Assembly: GCA_022539475.1 (NCBI GenBank)
Contig: VCMS01000224.1
Coordinates: 22,286-86,285 of the forward strand
DNA: 64,000 bases
Source of the DNA: Gracilaria domingensis
Taxonomy: Eukaryota; Rhodophyta; Florideophyceae; Gracilariales; Gracilariaceae
Direction: 5' to 3'
Shown: piece after piece, positions 39,240 through 52,545 of the stretch
How positions within the stretch are numbered: the stretch's first letter is position 1
How the letters are laid out: each line of letters starts with the position of its first letter
The notes under the pieces: generated by a model
Seen by the model: only the letters and a program-made list of their open reading frames with translations
What the model was told of the DNA's origin: nothing
Database searches by the model: none
Position numbers and translations under genes: made by a program

Positions 39240-41080
39240 AATGTGAACTGGTCTGCTCAGTCATCACAATGAGTTGCTTCGCGGTTAAACGCAATCACTC
39301 AATCTCAGCTTCATTGTGGAATGGCGGTACAGAACCCAGTGCGGAGCTCATGTGCGTTGCACCATCCAGTATATTCGACGTCACAGTCGGCTCCAGCTGT
39401 TCCCGTTTACACGATTTACAGTTCTCTTTAGTCTGAGAGCCATGCAAAGAAGCAAACGCTTCTTATCCATTAAAACTTAATGGTGTAGCTCATGACGGAA
39501 ACTTGCAAGGAAGAGTACTCACACATCGCCGTCGGCACTCAGGGTGAGCGCACAAGCTATCAAATTGACTCAAATCGTTTGAAAATCGCTGTTACAGTCT
39601 CTAGATGGGCACAGAAGACAGGATTTTAGAATGGGGATTATGCTTGCGGGCCGCTACCTCGCACAGGTGGGCTTCAACCGCTCAGTGCCTCGCCAAGTGG
39701 CTCATAGTACATGGAGAAACAACCAGAATGAGTGCCTGCCCTTCGCGCGGAACTGGAGAACCAACTCAATCTATCGTAAACGATGTAATATAATGCTCAG
39801 AGCTTCCAGAAAGCGGGAACTCTCAGAGCAGGATTCGGATCGACCAAGAGCTTAAAACTGATATTCAACAAGACAGTGCATCATATGAACATGCTCTGGT
39901 TTTCAGGGAGCTTGTTGGACTTCATGGGAAGCGCAGGATACCATATGGTGCTTCGAAATGCATTGAATTGAGTGGGAGAAACTAGGACCATATATGAAAC
40001 ACGCTCTACAGAGGCATCGTGCCAGCGGGTGCTAAGAGGTAAGCAAATTGGTTTTTCCACAGCAATTCAGGCAAGCGTTTTTGGCACAGAAGCAAGCAGA
40101 GCTGCGTGAAAACGACTTTACTTGAAAGATGAGGCACAAAAACCGAAGCCGCTAATGATACAGATGGAAGTATTCAAGCGCGCTCAGGAAGGCAATTGGT
40201 ACCAAGTGCACAGTGCTGGAGCTTTCGTAAGCGATCTTGGGGGAGTTTGCATGCACGTTAAATGCGGAGCCTTCTTTCACTATAGAATGCTTACTGTTGC
40301 TCGTGGTGCTGCTGCGCTCGAAGGCAGTTTGCGAGACTGGCCATTTGTCAGTGTAGTTAAGCGTGTATGAGAACAATAATCAGGTGAAGCAGTACATAGA
40401 ATAGCTGAATCAGAAGGGTGAGATGGAAGAAGGAAACGAGGAGTGAATGGGAATTGCAGCAAAACGAAGCTTTGCCTGCGAAGCGCTTCTATGGTTGTGG
40501 AGACCGGGAAGCGGATATGCAGTTGTGGCTTGGATCCCCGCAAAAACGCCAAAGTCAACCAGAGGATATATACCATACGTGCTCTAAAATGACACTGTGG
40601 TGGCTAAGTACGCATAAACGGGGCCAGAAGTTGCGCTGTAACGTAACGGACCGCAGCCGAACAATGGAGACATAAAGGTCGATATGAAGTGCCACAAAGG
40701 TGAGCCTGCACACAACCCGGTGTCTGCGGGGGAGATCATATTTACTGCAATGGTAGTGTCGGATGAACAGTGAAGTAGGGCCTGTCGGGGATGACCCGCA
40801 GTTGAAAAAAAATAATATGAATGCATTTGGAGCGTGATCATTATTGTCCTGGTATACTTTCATTTCTAGCATCTAAGAGGTGTCCATTTGGAAGCTACTC
40901 CGATTGCAGTCTGATTCTAACCAGTGTTGCACGATATGAATAAATTTTTAGGCCCCGCACAAAGCTTTTGAACCGGCCATGTCACTTCATGCGTTCCGGA
41001 CTGCGAGTGACCACACGTGCAACACGGAAGAAAATATTGAACGTGTCAATAGTACTTCAACCCATTCAGTTGAATATGCA
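39240..41080. other. no supported gene
   Basis: Scattered plus-strand frames (39605-39855; 40122-40370) have coding-like texture but no domain I can name. They may be further decay of the kinase copy or of another element. Their boundaries cannot be set. Confidence 0.35.
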
Positions 41081-41082
41081 GG

Positions 41083-41121
41083 AGCTGCTTACTTCCTACA
41101 GCCTGTAGGAAGTAAGCAGCT
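41083..41121. repeat. perfect 18-bp hairpin with 3-nt loop
   Basis: AGCTGCTTACTTCCTACA, GCC, TGTAGGAAGTAAGCAGCT. It lies ~370 bp upstream of the damaged hAT transposase and is followed at once by a small second palindrome (CTGTAGGCTACAG). Confidence 0.88.
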
Positions 41122-41488
41122 GTAGGCTACAGCGAAACGTGCAGATTCTGCGACAGGGAATAGGTCTTGTTGCCCCCAGTCAAAGCGGCCTTCAAGGACT
41201 CAGTGGCTTGCCCGGTCAGTGGCGTTCAATTCAACGCTCCTCTTTGTGCGTACCTTTTGACGCCCCGCCAGAATATAATCTGAACAGAAACCCTTTTTCC
41301 TGTTTAATACGCTCGAATGGCCCGTTGTCCCATTGTCGATTCTGTCCATTCTCCACCGCACAGCGTGTTTGATCCGCATTTTCTCGTTGTGACTTCCGTT
41401 CTGCAGCTCCACGACTGTTCTACCTGCCCCGTTTTCAGCACGCCCTGCACTTTTCCCGGAATTATTGACGTAAGTGCTTTGTAATACG

Positions 41489-43861
41489 ATGTCAATTCCG
41501 GAAGAAACGGCACACCACGCATCTCGATCGAGTTCTAGCTCCCGAAGAGTAGGACGGAAAAGCAGTTGGTGGTCTTCCCAATCTTTTTCACTACTGCCAG
41601 CAAAAGATGCGCACTCAGGAGATGAAAGCCTGTGCACAACGTGAAATGGGTGCCAATGACAGACTAAAGCGATAACGCCTAACGCCCCCCATCTCGGACA
41701 ACATCTTTTGAAATGTTCCTTCACCTCTCCCCAAACCCTTCTTCGGCTGCTGAAAACTCCTTCTTTACTACGCGCATATGAGCAACTAGGAAGTCCTTCC
41801 GAGTGTTTTGGCCTGCCGGTCACGCCTGTCAAACGCGGAAGGGACTCAATGTCCAGCGACCGACCTCACAAGTCTCTACGATACGGAATTCACTCACAGC
41901 GTGATGTCAAAAACTTCGGAGAGAAGCCACCAGTTCAAGCTGATGCAGAAATTTCGAAAGAGAAGAAAACAACGTTTAATAACATACTGACTCGTTTAAT
42001 CGTCCATCACATGCTCCCATTCACTATTTTAAGCGCGAAGAAAGGAGAGTGCGAATTGCGCCAACTTGTGCGGCTTTTGGATCCAGCGTTTGAAGGCGTT
42101 ATTCCTAGCATAGCTAGAATGGCCGGTAAGAACATTCAGGCAATGTATGATGAGCGCCTGGTACAGGTGAAATGTGCTATATCGTCTTCACTGAAGCAGA
42201 CCTTCGGCACGTTAATTTTTGACCGCTGGACGGATTCGAGTTCCGAGAATGTAATTAACGTGTTGCTCACTATAACAGGAGTAGACAAGTCGAGAAAAAC
42301 AATTTTTCTGCGGTCTATCTACACTGGTGCTACAACTTGTGATGCTAGATTGTATGCTAACACCGTAGAATCCGTGTTTGCGGAGTTTGGTGATATGAAG
42401 CGTGTGAGAGCTGTGGTGAGCGACAATGCCAGTACTTGCATTAAGGCGAAGAAGCAGCTTGCGGCGAAATACAACCACATCGTTTCCAGTCCCGATCAAA
42501 CGCATCTTGCAAATCTGCTGATGCAGGACGTTGGGGAGCTACAGTGGGTGAAAGATATATTGAACACTGTATCCGGAATTATTAACGATTTGAGGAAGCA
42601 CTCGAAGCTTTACTTTAGGTTCAAGCAGTTAAAGGAGCAATATAACTGCGAGCTACGTAATCAGGGGTACACGACAACGAACCGCGAAGTGGATGAGTAC
42701 AATAGAGTGCGGCCACTGCGCACCGCCTTACTACCTGTGAAAATGGCACCTACTCGCTTCGCAAGTTCGGAAGGTATGTTACATTCCTTTCTGAGAGGCA
42801 AACCAGTATATCAAAGACTGGTGCAATCCTCTGATTTCTCTACAACTCTGTATACCGGTCGTGGTGATCAGAGACGGGATATATTCGAGGCTACTGTTCT
42901 AGACAATTCGGTTTACGAGAGAGGTTTGGATATATTTCATATACTGCGGCTGATGAGATACTACCTACGAATATTTGACCATGACAGTTCCGTCATCTCG
43001 GAGGTATACCGTGCAACCAAGCAACTCGAGAGCAAACTCCTATCGTTGCCTTTGACACCGTTTTTCACGGATCACCGAAAGAATGAGCTGATGAATACAT
43101 TTCGCGGACGACTGACAGGCTCAAGTTCAAGAGTAAGGGTACCTCTTTTGAATCCTCTACACCTCGCTTCCTACTTTCTCGACATTCGTAGCTTATACGA
43201 AGACTTTACGCCATTCACTGCAGAAATTCTGAAACATATTGGCTTATATGTGGAATCTGATGCGTTCCCTAGAACGCAAAAGCTTCCGAGCTCTGGTGGA
43301 GAGGATGGGGCAGTGAACCAATTGTTCGAACAGTTCACTTCTACAAGGCTATCGTGGAGGTCCCAGGCAGACAGCGCTGCGGAGCGAGAGATTCTGCTGG
43401 TCTTTAAGAACATTCCGCTCGTGTATTGGATACAACATAGGAACAGGCCCTGGCTCAGAGATTTCGCTCTACGTATACTGTCAGTGAGCCCCTTGTCTTC
43501 GAGTGTCGAGAGGAGCTTCAGTCTTCAAGGACGCATTCGTACTCCAACACGTAATCGGCTTCATCTGATGAGGGTGGAAAAGATGATGTTTTGTGCCTTC
43601 AATCGAGCTTTGACCTCGCGAACGAGGGGCAGAAATTCTTCGAATACAAAGACAAGTGCAGCATTGAATGCTCTGACGGCAAGCGATATCGCCTCTGATG
43701 GTGGTTTGAGAAACTTAGTATCGTACTTCGATCTAGACGCAAACTTAGAAGTAGAAAATGAAGGGGGAAGCAACGAAGACCAGCTACTTGACTGAGAGCA
43801 TGTTCAGGAAGACAGCGAGGGTTTACCGGAGACTACCGTAATGCGCTCGCTCTTTGATTAG
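41489..43861 (+). pseudogene. hAT-family transposase 2, three in-frame TGA codons
   Basis: The copy is related to the transposase at 12636-14996 along its whole length. The matching start is the ATG at 41489-41491, with a Ser-rich leader and GRKSSWW, parallel to GRKRSWW in copy 1. The BED-like finger is interrupted by TGA at 41642 (in place of the first zinc Cys) and TGA at 41657 (in place of a Trp). The remaining 695 codons from ~41708 are open through the core (FDRWTDSSSENVIN, AVVSDNASTC) and the dimerisation block (SPLSSSVERSFS). They end at TGA 43793, where copy 1 has Trp. The frame then reads on for 22 more codons to TAG (43859-43861), ending VMRSLFD like copy 1. The 41713 ATG-like triplet is not in frame; the long open part has no ATG at its beginning. 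Probably inactive. Confidence 0.85.
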
Positions 43862-45483
43862 CACATTGGGGCTGGGGCGGTTGGATATTGGCCTGGCCAT
43901 GGCTCATTCTTGAAGCAACCAGCAAGACCAGCGATAAGCCTCGCGATAAAAGGTGAAACAGTTTGACGTTTCAATCACAACGCAGCTTCGCAATGACGTT
44001 GACACGCAGCTTCGACCAGCGACGCGAGATGCTTCTTTCAAGCATTGAGAAATACCGCGATCGGTAATGGCTGCGGGACGGAGACGCCGGACGGCGCCTC
44101 ATCCTCGGCTTCGTCACCGGGTTCCATGCGCAGGTTGAGCGAGCGCGCTCGCCGAGGCTCGATATGACGGGCAGGCGCGGTTCGCGAAATGAGGGCGGAA
44201 TTGGCGACGGTGTGCGAAGTCATGGTGAGTGACTGTGGCGCAGGAGGAGGACGTTGACAGGTGGCGAGCGGAGCTGTGGAGATAGATACTGTAACCGTTG
44301 GGGGGCGGTTGGCGGCGGGGTGGTCACTGGGCGCGTTGACGGTCGGGGAGTTGCCGGGGCGACAGGGGCTCGCCAATGGCGCGGTGAGCTCCAAACCGGC
44401 GCTGACGATCTGTTGTTCTTCATCATGAGGACAAACCAAAGTGACGAATATCTGATATCGCTCGACAAAGGCTTTGCCATGTTGCCACTTGGTGCCCATG
44501 TCCACTCACGTTGCCTCGGTGTGATTGCTTCTGCTGCAGAAGTTCTGCATGAAGGCCATTCCTCCTCTATCTCTCCGTCTTCACCGCATCTTCCCCGTCT
44601 CCACATCCGCACGATGCGGCGGTTCATGCGCTTTACCCGGAGTCCGAAGCGGCTGTTCAGGTTGGTGCCCGTGGCGCAACGGAACCACCTGAAACTGCTC
44701 AGCATGACGGGGCGTGTAACGCTTCATCTGCCGCCGTTGTAACAGACACTCGCAAATCACACTTTTGCGACAATATCGTCGGTACAACGAGCGTGAGCAA
44801 CACGCCGCAACCATCCCCGGGCATTCGGAGTTCACACATCTCTCTGAAAAACAAAGACATTTCGAGATACCTCCTTTATATAAAGAGCACAAGAGACCGA
44901 CATCGAACATGTGCGACCAAAATCTGGCCGTATCGATGCGAAACATTTACAACCCCATTCTCCTTGATAATCCATTGTCCATATCGCTCCCTCAGCTTCT
45001 CCAAAGCATTCTAGTTTGTCGGAAGGAGTCTGGCTAATATTTTCCACTTGACATTCTTCAGTGTTCTTCTACTGGTTGCAAGCAAAGACCAACGCGCAAA
45101 AGCCGCAAATCTCAACTGAGCAATGTGAGCACATCTTATTGAAACAAATCGGCTACCTCATCGCCCAAATGGCAAACGAGCACAATACCGATTGGCGCAC
45201 CGAAAGTGGCATATTCAAGCCGTGCGCAGTAAGAAACAGAAAAGTGGCAAGGAATGCCACAGCTACAAAGATGATAGCCGCAGCCACTTGTTACGTCCGG
45301 CTCGTCTTCAAAGCGACTTACTTCTAATCTGGACTCAACTCATTGCGCTCACGCAACCATTCACAGCTGCGGCGCAGGCCGAATCGCGCTCAGATCTTTG
45401 CGCGGCTCTACTTGCTCACCTGGAGGCTTTCGGTGACGGCGCGTTACTTCTAGCCACCGTGTTCCACGACTGTGGGACACGCT

Positions 45484-45790
45484 TCATTGACGGCGCTCAT
45501 GTGATATAGCGTCGTTGCTGTTGCCGTCGGTGGTGGTGGTGGTGGTGGTGGTAGTGATGGTATCACACAAGCTGTCCGCACTGCTATGGCTGCGCGATCG
45601 CCTCGGCTCAGGGGTACGTTTGCCTGCGAGGCTGCTCAGCGCCATCAAGGCGCTTTTACTCGCTCTTGTATTACGCTCGTCACGCAACTTGTTCGCCGTG
45701 GTATGCTCAGATGGATGCGTAACCTCCGACGCGAGCTCGCCCATCTCGTCGCGTATGCTGCGCAGCTCTTCCGGCGACAAGCGCATCGAC
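45484..45790 (-). CDS. possible small helical protein with Thr-repeat tail, unknown
   Basis: On the minus strand an ATG near 45788 begins a ~100-residue frame (RLSPEELRSIRDEMGELASEV...) that looks helical and charged. It is followed by an Arg/Ser-rich part and a run of nine Thr encoded by the GGT/ACC microsatellite (45529-45552). The open frame extends upstream without ATG to 45882. I recognise no family, and the opposite strand is also open. Confidence 0.25.
45529..45552 (+). repeat. (GGT)8 microsatellite
   Basis: Eight perfect GGT units, followed by GTAGTGATGG. It is likely length-variable. Confidence 0.88.
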
Positions 45791-46019
45791 TGCACCGGTT
45801 GGATCGTGTGTGCAGACGGCTGCGCAACCTCCAACGCAAAGCTACCAAGCACCAAGCGCGCTGCCCGGCACCCGCGCCGCACCGCGCGCCCACTGCTGCT
45901 GCTGCCGCTTAAGCTTAAGTGCGAGCACGTGCTCGGGAGCTGCGATAAGTTTTAATTTAATACCTTTAAAATACTCGCGCAGCTCCCGCGGTCCTCCGCG
46001 TCCGCCATTCCTGCCAACG

Positions 46020-46220
46020 ATGGGCACAGACGCCTTGGGTCGCAAGCCGCCGACGCCGCCGCCCCCGCCGCCGCAGGGCTTCTCAAGTTTAGAATCTCAA
46101 CGCGTCAACTGTTGTCGTTCGCAGCTCAGCAACCGCTTTGAATTGCACACCTGGCTGGCTGGCCCCATCGTCGACATCGTCATGCAGTTTGCCGTCGCTG
46201 TGCTGTCCGACCGCCGCTAA
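46020..46220 (+). CDS. possible 66-residue protein, Pro-rich start
   Basis: The ATG at 46020 sits in a favourable ACGATGG context. Residues ~9-18 are a poly-Pro run, followed by a hydrophobic C-terminal half (LHTWLAGPIVDIVMQFAVAVL) that could be one membrane helix or an amphipathic helix. The frame is also open upstream. There is no family match from memory; it may be the first exon of something or chance. Confidence 0.25.
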   Translation: MGTDALGRKPPTPPPPPPQGFSSLESQRVNCCRSQLSNRFELHTWLAGPIVDIVMQFAVAVLSDRR

Positions 46221-49200
46221 TCCCGTCTAAACCACGGCCGCTTCTTTCGTATCGTCGGCACCGCCTCTGCGCTCCTTAGACAAAGAGGAAAGGTTTTAGA
46301 AGGCGATGATAGTCGGTGGACATTGTCAAGGTGGTTATTGCTGTGCGTCGAGGACAAAACCGAGCGGCGCGACGCACCGACACCCGGTGCAGGCAGTGCG
46401 ACGCGGCACTATAAGTCGTGGGTGGGTCAAAAGTAGGACGGAACTTGGAAGGGGCCTCTAAGAAAGCACGCAATATGAGGCGTAGTGCGAAGAATGACAG
46501 TCTGGAAGGCGACGGGCGTTAGCGGGTGCGTAGACGATGGATGAGAAATCTGCGGCACCAACTTTGCGCTCTTGTGTACGCTCAATTTTTAATTCGCGAA
46601 CTAGATCGGCGCTGCGCTGGTCGACGTCGCTCGTGCAGCGTTGTGTCGTTACGAAATCACCGTCCCCCTGCAATTCCTCTGGAGGCTCGACTGTGACGTT
46701 CAAAGTGTGAAAGAAGCCGCCTGTAACAGAAATGGCGAACTATTACACTAAAGTAGAACCTTGTTTGGAAACTGATGGCACCCTGTTCTAATTTTTATCA
46801 TAACTTGGAGCATAGAGTTCAAAAGTTAGTATCTATCAAACTTTAGAAGTACATATAAAGTTGACCCTCCATAAAGCAATTGAGTAACTGTGAAACGACG
46901 CTTACCTCATTTGATGCAGACATCCTCCGGGTTCGTGGCAACGTCCAGAAAAGTGTCATTGAAGACACTGGCAAGTGTTCCTTTGCAAAAAATCTGCAGA
47001 GAACAATGGACTATCTAGAGGAAAAGTGGGATCTAATGTCCAGAGGAGACGAGTTCTGCATTTTTCGACTGGAGTTGCCTGTTTTGCAGACTTGTTCACA
47101 GTTTCAGGATTAGAGCTCATGATACGGGAGCTGGTTGGCATGAGACAAGACGCGCGAAGATTGGGAGTATACGCACGATTGACGAGAATTCTGCAAATGA
47201 TATTGTTTAGACTCAGTTATATACAGTTTGCCAGAGTTAGAACATTGCACTTGAGTGCTGTGTGACTAGTCCCTACTGAATTTGGTAGCGTTTGTGGCTC
47301 ACAAACACTCTGCAACACTGTTGGATGGCCCTAGTGATTCAGCAGCCTAGTTCTTACAGCCAACAAAAATGGTGATGTCTGGTAGGGCCCATTGCGCCTT
47401 AGAACTGACTGAAAAACACCATGAAAGATACGTCAGATTTAATATATGCACCTTTCATCTGTATACAAATTATGAAATATTTAGTAGTTTTGAAATAGTT
47501 ATCTTAACATGAAATTGCCGTGACAGAAGGCCATAACAGAAAAAAGTATTGCACTCTAGCATGTGACGGGAGGATGACGAAGAAAATTTTTAGAGGACGT
47601 GCAACTCTGATTCTAACCGGAGTGCCGCTGAGGCAATTTGAATTCAGAATGCCGTTCAATTTTGGAAATAAAGCACTCTTCTCAAAGTGCAAATTTCAAG
47701 CAATCAATTGTCTGAAATTGCATTCCATTTACGTGGCAAAATTTGCAAAGTTTCTTGTAGGGTGGGGGGGTGGAAGGTTGAGACGAAAAAAAGAAGAAGA
47801 GATGAGGAGTGCGGGTTGCGGGAGGTCGTCGAAGAGGAAGTGGTCTGGCCGGAGTTGAGTTGGAGGCGACTGCTTCGTCCCATTTATGCACAACCGCACC
47901 GTCGATTCCAGCCAAGAATCGACGGTACGGTTGGCTTCGCCAATGGCTGCATTGTATCTACTGTGCTACCTTATGAGAGGCGTAGACGGTAGAAACTTTT
48001 AGCGCATTTGCGGCCACAAGGGAGGTGGCTACGCAACGCGGTACACAGCGAGGAATGCACGTGTACTTGCACAAGCGTGGGCGCCTCCTGTGGACCACCA
48101 CGAATTTGGCGATTGACAGCCGATGAGATCGAGCGATCAGTGTTGAAGCGTTCTCTGCCGCTGAAGTAGATAATTTAATTCCGCTAAGCTTGTAGTGCGA
48201 CGCCTCCTGGCCACTCGTAAAGTAGATTCTGCGTAGAAAACTAACTAAACCTAAGATAGGACTAACCACAATAAAACATTTTTTAAACTACATTCTATAT
48301 TCCAGCTGCGTTCGGCACAATGCAGTAATGTAAGCAAGTATAACCGTCACGTGTACCGTTTGCCTGGCCACAACACTCAAATCAAGCCCCGTGTAAATCA
48401 TCGCTTTTTGTACGTATATCAGTCCATCAATATCACGCTGCCGATTAACACCGTTGGCGGTTAGCAACGCTAAGCGTAAAAAGTAACTCTACTCTGGATT
48501 TAACACCTTTAACGAACCGGACCATTCGTTTTGAATTACAGTTTCCATTTTTTATCATTACCAACGATTATTCCCCGCGCGCTTAATTTAAGATTAAGAA
48601 GGCTAAATTTTTATTCATGGGAGTTACCCGAAATTACCTTTTCTCCGTATTGACTTCTTCAACAGCGCTAGCAATTTCGGGTAAATTTATGGCTGCTGCA
48701 ATTATCCACTTACAACACTCGTTTTCGCTCGATCAGCAGGGCTTTGATCACCTCTTTCCATTGACGGCACTGTAGCATGAACACTGTATCGTTCTAACCC
48801 TTTGGTCCACTACGGTACGACACATTTCTCACGTTTTCTGGAACGATGCGTATTGGGTACGTCCAGTTTTGCTTTTGAAAGACCATAAAATCAAGGTCAA
48901 GCTTCGCATCTGATCCTCATATGATTCGAACGACCATCTTCCTACTCTCCCTTCCCCGTACGACATCCGCATACGTAACATCTACATCACATGAGATGTC
49001 AATTACGCTCCTTTTGTCCATATTAAGTTGCAAATGAGTTTCATATGCATTTTCAATGTCGTTTTTCTTCAATGGGCCCTCTAGAAAGGTCTATGCACCA
49101 TCTTGAAGACAATAGGCTATGTGTTTGTTGATATATTCTTCTTTTTCCGGAGAGATGAGATACTTCTCAGTGTGAGCGGTAGTTACGATTCTGAAACGTT

Positions 49201-52200
49201 TTCCGAAGCCCTGAATCCAACGGCGGGTGAAGCAGGTGATAATCGTTTTGCCGTTCGTGTTTGGAGCATGAGCGGATGTTACAACTCATCTCTAGAACAG
49301 TTTATGAGGTGTATAGCCATTGAAGGAAGTGTCTTCTAGTTGCACAGTACACACAAGTTTCGGAGACGGTCAAACTCTGGAACCATGTTCGCATGAAGGG
49401 CCTCAACCCAGGTTCTCGGCTTACGAGCACGAGCACCGCAAGCCCTTCAAGTTCACTCTCTTCATTCCATTGCCGATTGTACGTGTGATACAGATTCCGG
49501 ATCCTCTTGTCATTAGAGAACCATGTTCATTAATATAATCAATTTCAGAGCACCATGGTCTACTCGCCTTTTGAGTGTTTACTTCAGAACTGCTTGGAAA
49601 GAGTTCTAGGAACTTGCACATGGATTTAGATGATATGCACTTGTTTGAATTTTGATCTGCGTATCGTATCATCCATGTGACAATTCCTGTTCGTTCCGCC
49701 ATGCTCAAGACATTGTGAACTCTTCGTTTCCTGTCATTAGGCGTGCTACTTGTTTCTGGTTTAGTAGTCTCCGAGTGGCTCTTGGGAGTTTGAGAACGAC
49801 TGGAGTGGAGCTGCTGTGTTTAGTTAACGCAAAGCCGCGTTTGCTGCTCTCTGTAATGCGGCAAGAACGAAAGACCCCGTTGTTGGAACTGAAATTGTGC
49901 GGCGGAATCGTAGATAAGATCTGTCGTAGATCTGAGGAGCAATCTGTCCTCTGAGTTTGTGCCGATAGGCCGGAAGTGAAGCTGTCTTCTATGTTTCGTG
50001 TGCAAAAGTTCGGGCGCTACCCACACTAAATTAGCCCGCAGTTACAAGTGTTTGCAACTCAAATACTGTGGGCTAGAACTGTCTACACCATTTTCGGTAC
50101 CACGTTAAGTGTGCACCGACTTTATTTGCGGTCACTGGCCCAGCGAGAATTCGTGCAATGAAATGTAATTCGAGTATCATGGGATTTTGATTTTTTGTTC
50201 GGTTCATTTTCATTAAGCCACGTCGCGCATGATTATGTCTTCATTGTATCAAAATCTACTGAGATTCCATTGAAATCAATTTTTTTAAAAAGTTTCATCC
50301 ATTGACAATGCCTTCAACATCTACAAAAAGTTGCCTAGATACCGAAAAATAAATGAATATTCAATGACCAAAAGTTTTACTGGGGTGTGTGTAGTCATTC
50401 TGCATGTAATCCCGGTTACGAAAAGCAATCTAACAAGTTTTGCAGGTGGCTAGGGCAAATATCGAGAATAGGATTCTGAGATAACTGCGCGACTTGCGCA
50501 ATAATTGTTTAATAGCAAAGCTCCTACTGCAAAGCTAAAATGTCCACTCAGATCAAAATCCAAAACCAATTGGTAAATTATAAAAATCTAATACTTTAAC
50601 AGCATCAACCACAGTTTTGGCTGTCTATTACGGGTTTTCAACCAAGCGAAACTGCCTCTTAGATTTGAAGTAAGACCCCAAAATCCAAGTTTCGTTCTTT
50701 AATTACGCAACTGCCGCAAATGGAAACCTCTGTTTTTTCAAAATAGAGGAAGAAATAAGACACCGCCTCGCGTCGCCGCTCCTATCTTCTTGCTTACGGA
50801 AATGTAGAGGTTTGAACAACTATTCTTGATTATGGTCTCAGTGCAATCGAAATGAGCACGAATACAAACAAAGCTCAAACCAAATCTCAACCTCCCGAAA
50901 TGACCAAAGACTTCACTGGACCAGCGTTGGATGCAGGTTCCACACCTGATAGGCGTAATGCCCGTGAAGCATCTCAAACTCGCAGATAAGCAAGAGCGCG
51001 TCCTCAAACGATCTTAGCCGTTCCAATTTAACCTAATTACATGACTCATCTACGCAACAACAACAACTGTCCGGTCCATCCACATATACGATTACTGCTC
51101 GTCTTTCGCAACGCTTCGTAATTAGTAATCCCGAAAAAGAATAGGTTCTTCGAACGTTTCTCGCAGAGGGTGCGCCATTACAGAAAATGAGGACACTAGA
51201 CTTCACATGCACAAGAGTCACATCGCGAGCAATATCACGACATATAACTGACTCCGGACTTGTTCTTCATCGCGAAAAGTATAATATATGCTCGCGTAGG
51301 GGGTACGTGACTAATGTAACTCCAGAGAACATTCGTCATGTGGTCGACACAGTTGGATAGATGGCACAAAAGGTAGTATTCGAATCTGAGAAAGGCGACG
51401 GCGAGGATGATGGGCCAGGGGCTGGTGCACGGTGAGAAGTTAACGATGCTTAGCACATGTTGGACCGGGCCATTTTAGACTATAAACACGAGGCCAGTAA
51501 ACGTTCCTTAACCACTGATGACGACGCCGCCCGAGTTCTCTCAGGCACACAAGAACCTCGTGCGGAGAGAGCAAAACGGAACTGAGAGCGGAAAGAAAAG
51601 TCTGAGGAGAATAAACGCCTTCGGCAAGAGAAGCTGAATGCTGGGTAACAGAGGCATATTGCGGCCCAAGTACAGAACTTGAGAGTTCAGACGCACATTG
51701 CAAACGCGTCCATTGCAAGTGCGTCCTTCTAACGAAGACAGATTGAACAGTTCGGCGTACTGTGGGACCCGTTTGCAAGAAGCAATCAATTACAGGCCAT
51801 TCAATGCTCTAAACTACTGCCTCCTCCGTTACTGTAACGTTCTCGTGTCATAGACTCTGATCTATTCATCGTTCTGCAGCGTGAAATAACGCCGCGCACT
51901 TCTGATCAGTCCATTAGGCCTTCCTTGTGCAATCAAGGGGTGGAAGAAGGTGGAGTTACGCAAAACAGTTGGAGCAGCTAGTTATTTCGAGAGGGTTCAA
52001 GTCATTTGCTACGGTCGACGGCGGCTTTTCTCGCTGTGAACTTGGCGCTTCGCTCTCCGCGCTCTGCAGATATATAAATCAAAGCAAAACACTTCACTTT
52101 AATATTCTTTATCTGTGCCCTCCTTCCGATCATGCGTCTCAAGCTTTTCTTCCTACCGACTTCGTGGTTTTTGTGGGGCAAACTCGGAAGAGTGAAGCCC

Positions 52201-52480
52201 ACCAGATTGTCGACTGTCTGCTCTTTGGAGAGATGGCATACCAGCGAGAGAGCCCTAAGTACCACCGTAACTCGGATGTAAAGCCGAAGTGACTGCTGGA
52301 TATACCTTCAAAGGTGCTATGCCAAGCCGTCCGTAAGACAGAGGAGCACGCCGGAAATGGGATGATATCGGCGATAATGAGTCGGAACCAATGACAGATG
52401 TAATCCCGAGACGGAAAAGACGCACAAAAACAAAAACAACAACCGACCAACAATCACACGCGACGGGTAGGGCCTCCTTG
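46221..52480. other. ~6 kb with no gene I can support
   Basis: It is mostly AT-rich, especially 46.7-47.5 and 48.2-51.0 kb, with frequent stops on both strands. Short frames at 47.5-47.9 kb, 49.1-49.9 kb and 51.9-52.3 kb have no domains. It probably consists of old, unrecognisable repeats. Confidence 0.45.
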
Positions 52481-52545
52481 GCACTGTGCCCGGAGCGGGG
52501 CGAGATCATCCACCGATAATGCACAGGGTTCCGTAACCACGGCTA

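Larger units (their letters stand above)
43862..46019. other. no firm gene; GC-rich with short minus-strand frames
   Basis: 44.0-44.7 kb has overlapping minus-strand frames (44038-44505; 44220-44705), Pro/Arg-rich, with no recognisable domain. 44.76-45.4 kb is mixed. 45.5-46.0 kb has a GGT microsatellite and a minus-strand helical frame described separately. Any gene here would need transcript evidence. Confidence 0.35.

Noticed and set aside
41200-41832. Minus-strand 210-residue frame over the hAT 2 start
   Set aside because: It is the antisense shadow of the transposase N-terminus; the same shadow exists over hAT 1 (14464-14859 plus).
40923-47312. CAGTGTTGC at 40923 and GCAACACTG near 47302 as possible hAT 2 ends
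   Set aside because: Only nine bases match and the flanking 8-bp sequences do not agree as a target duplication.
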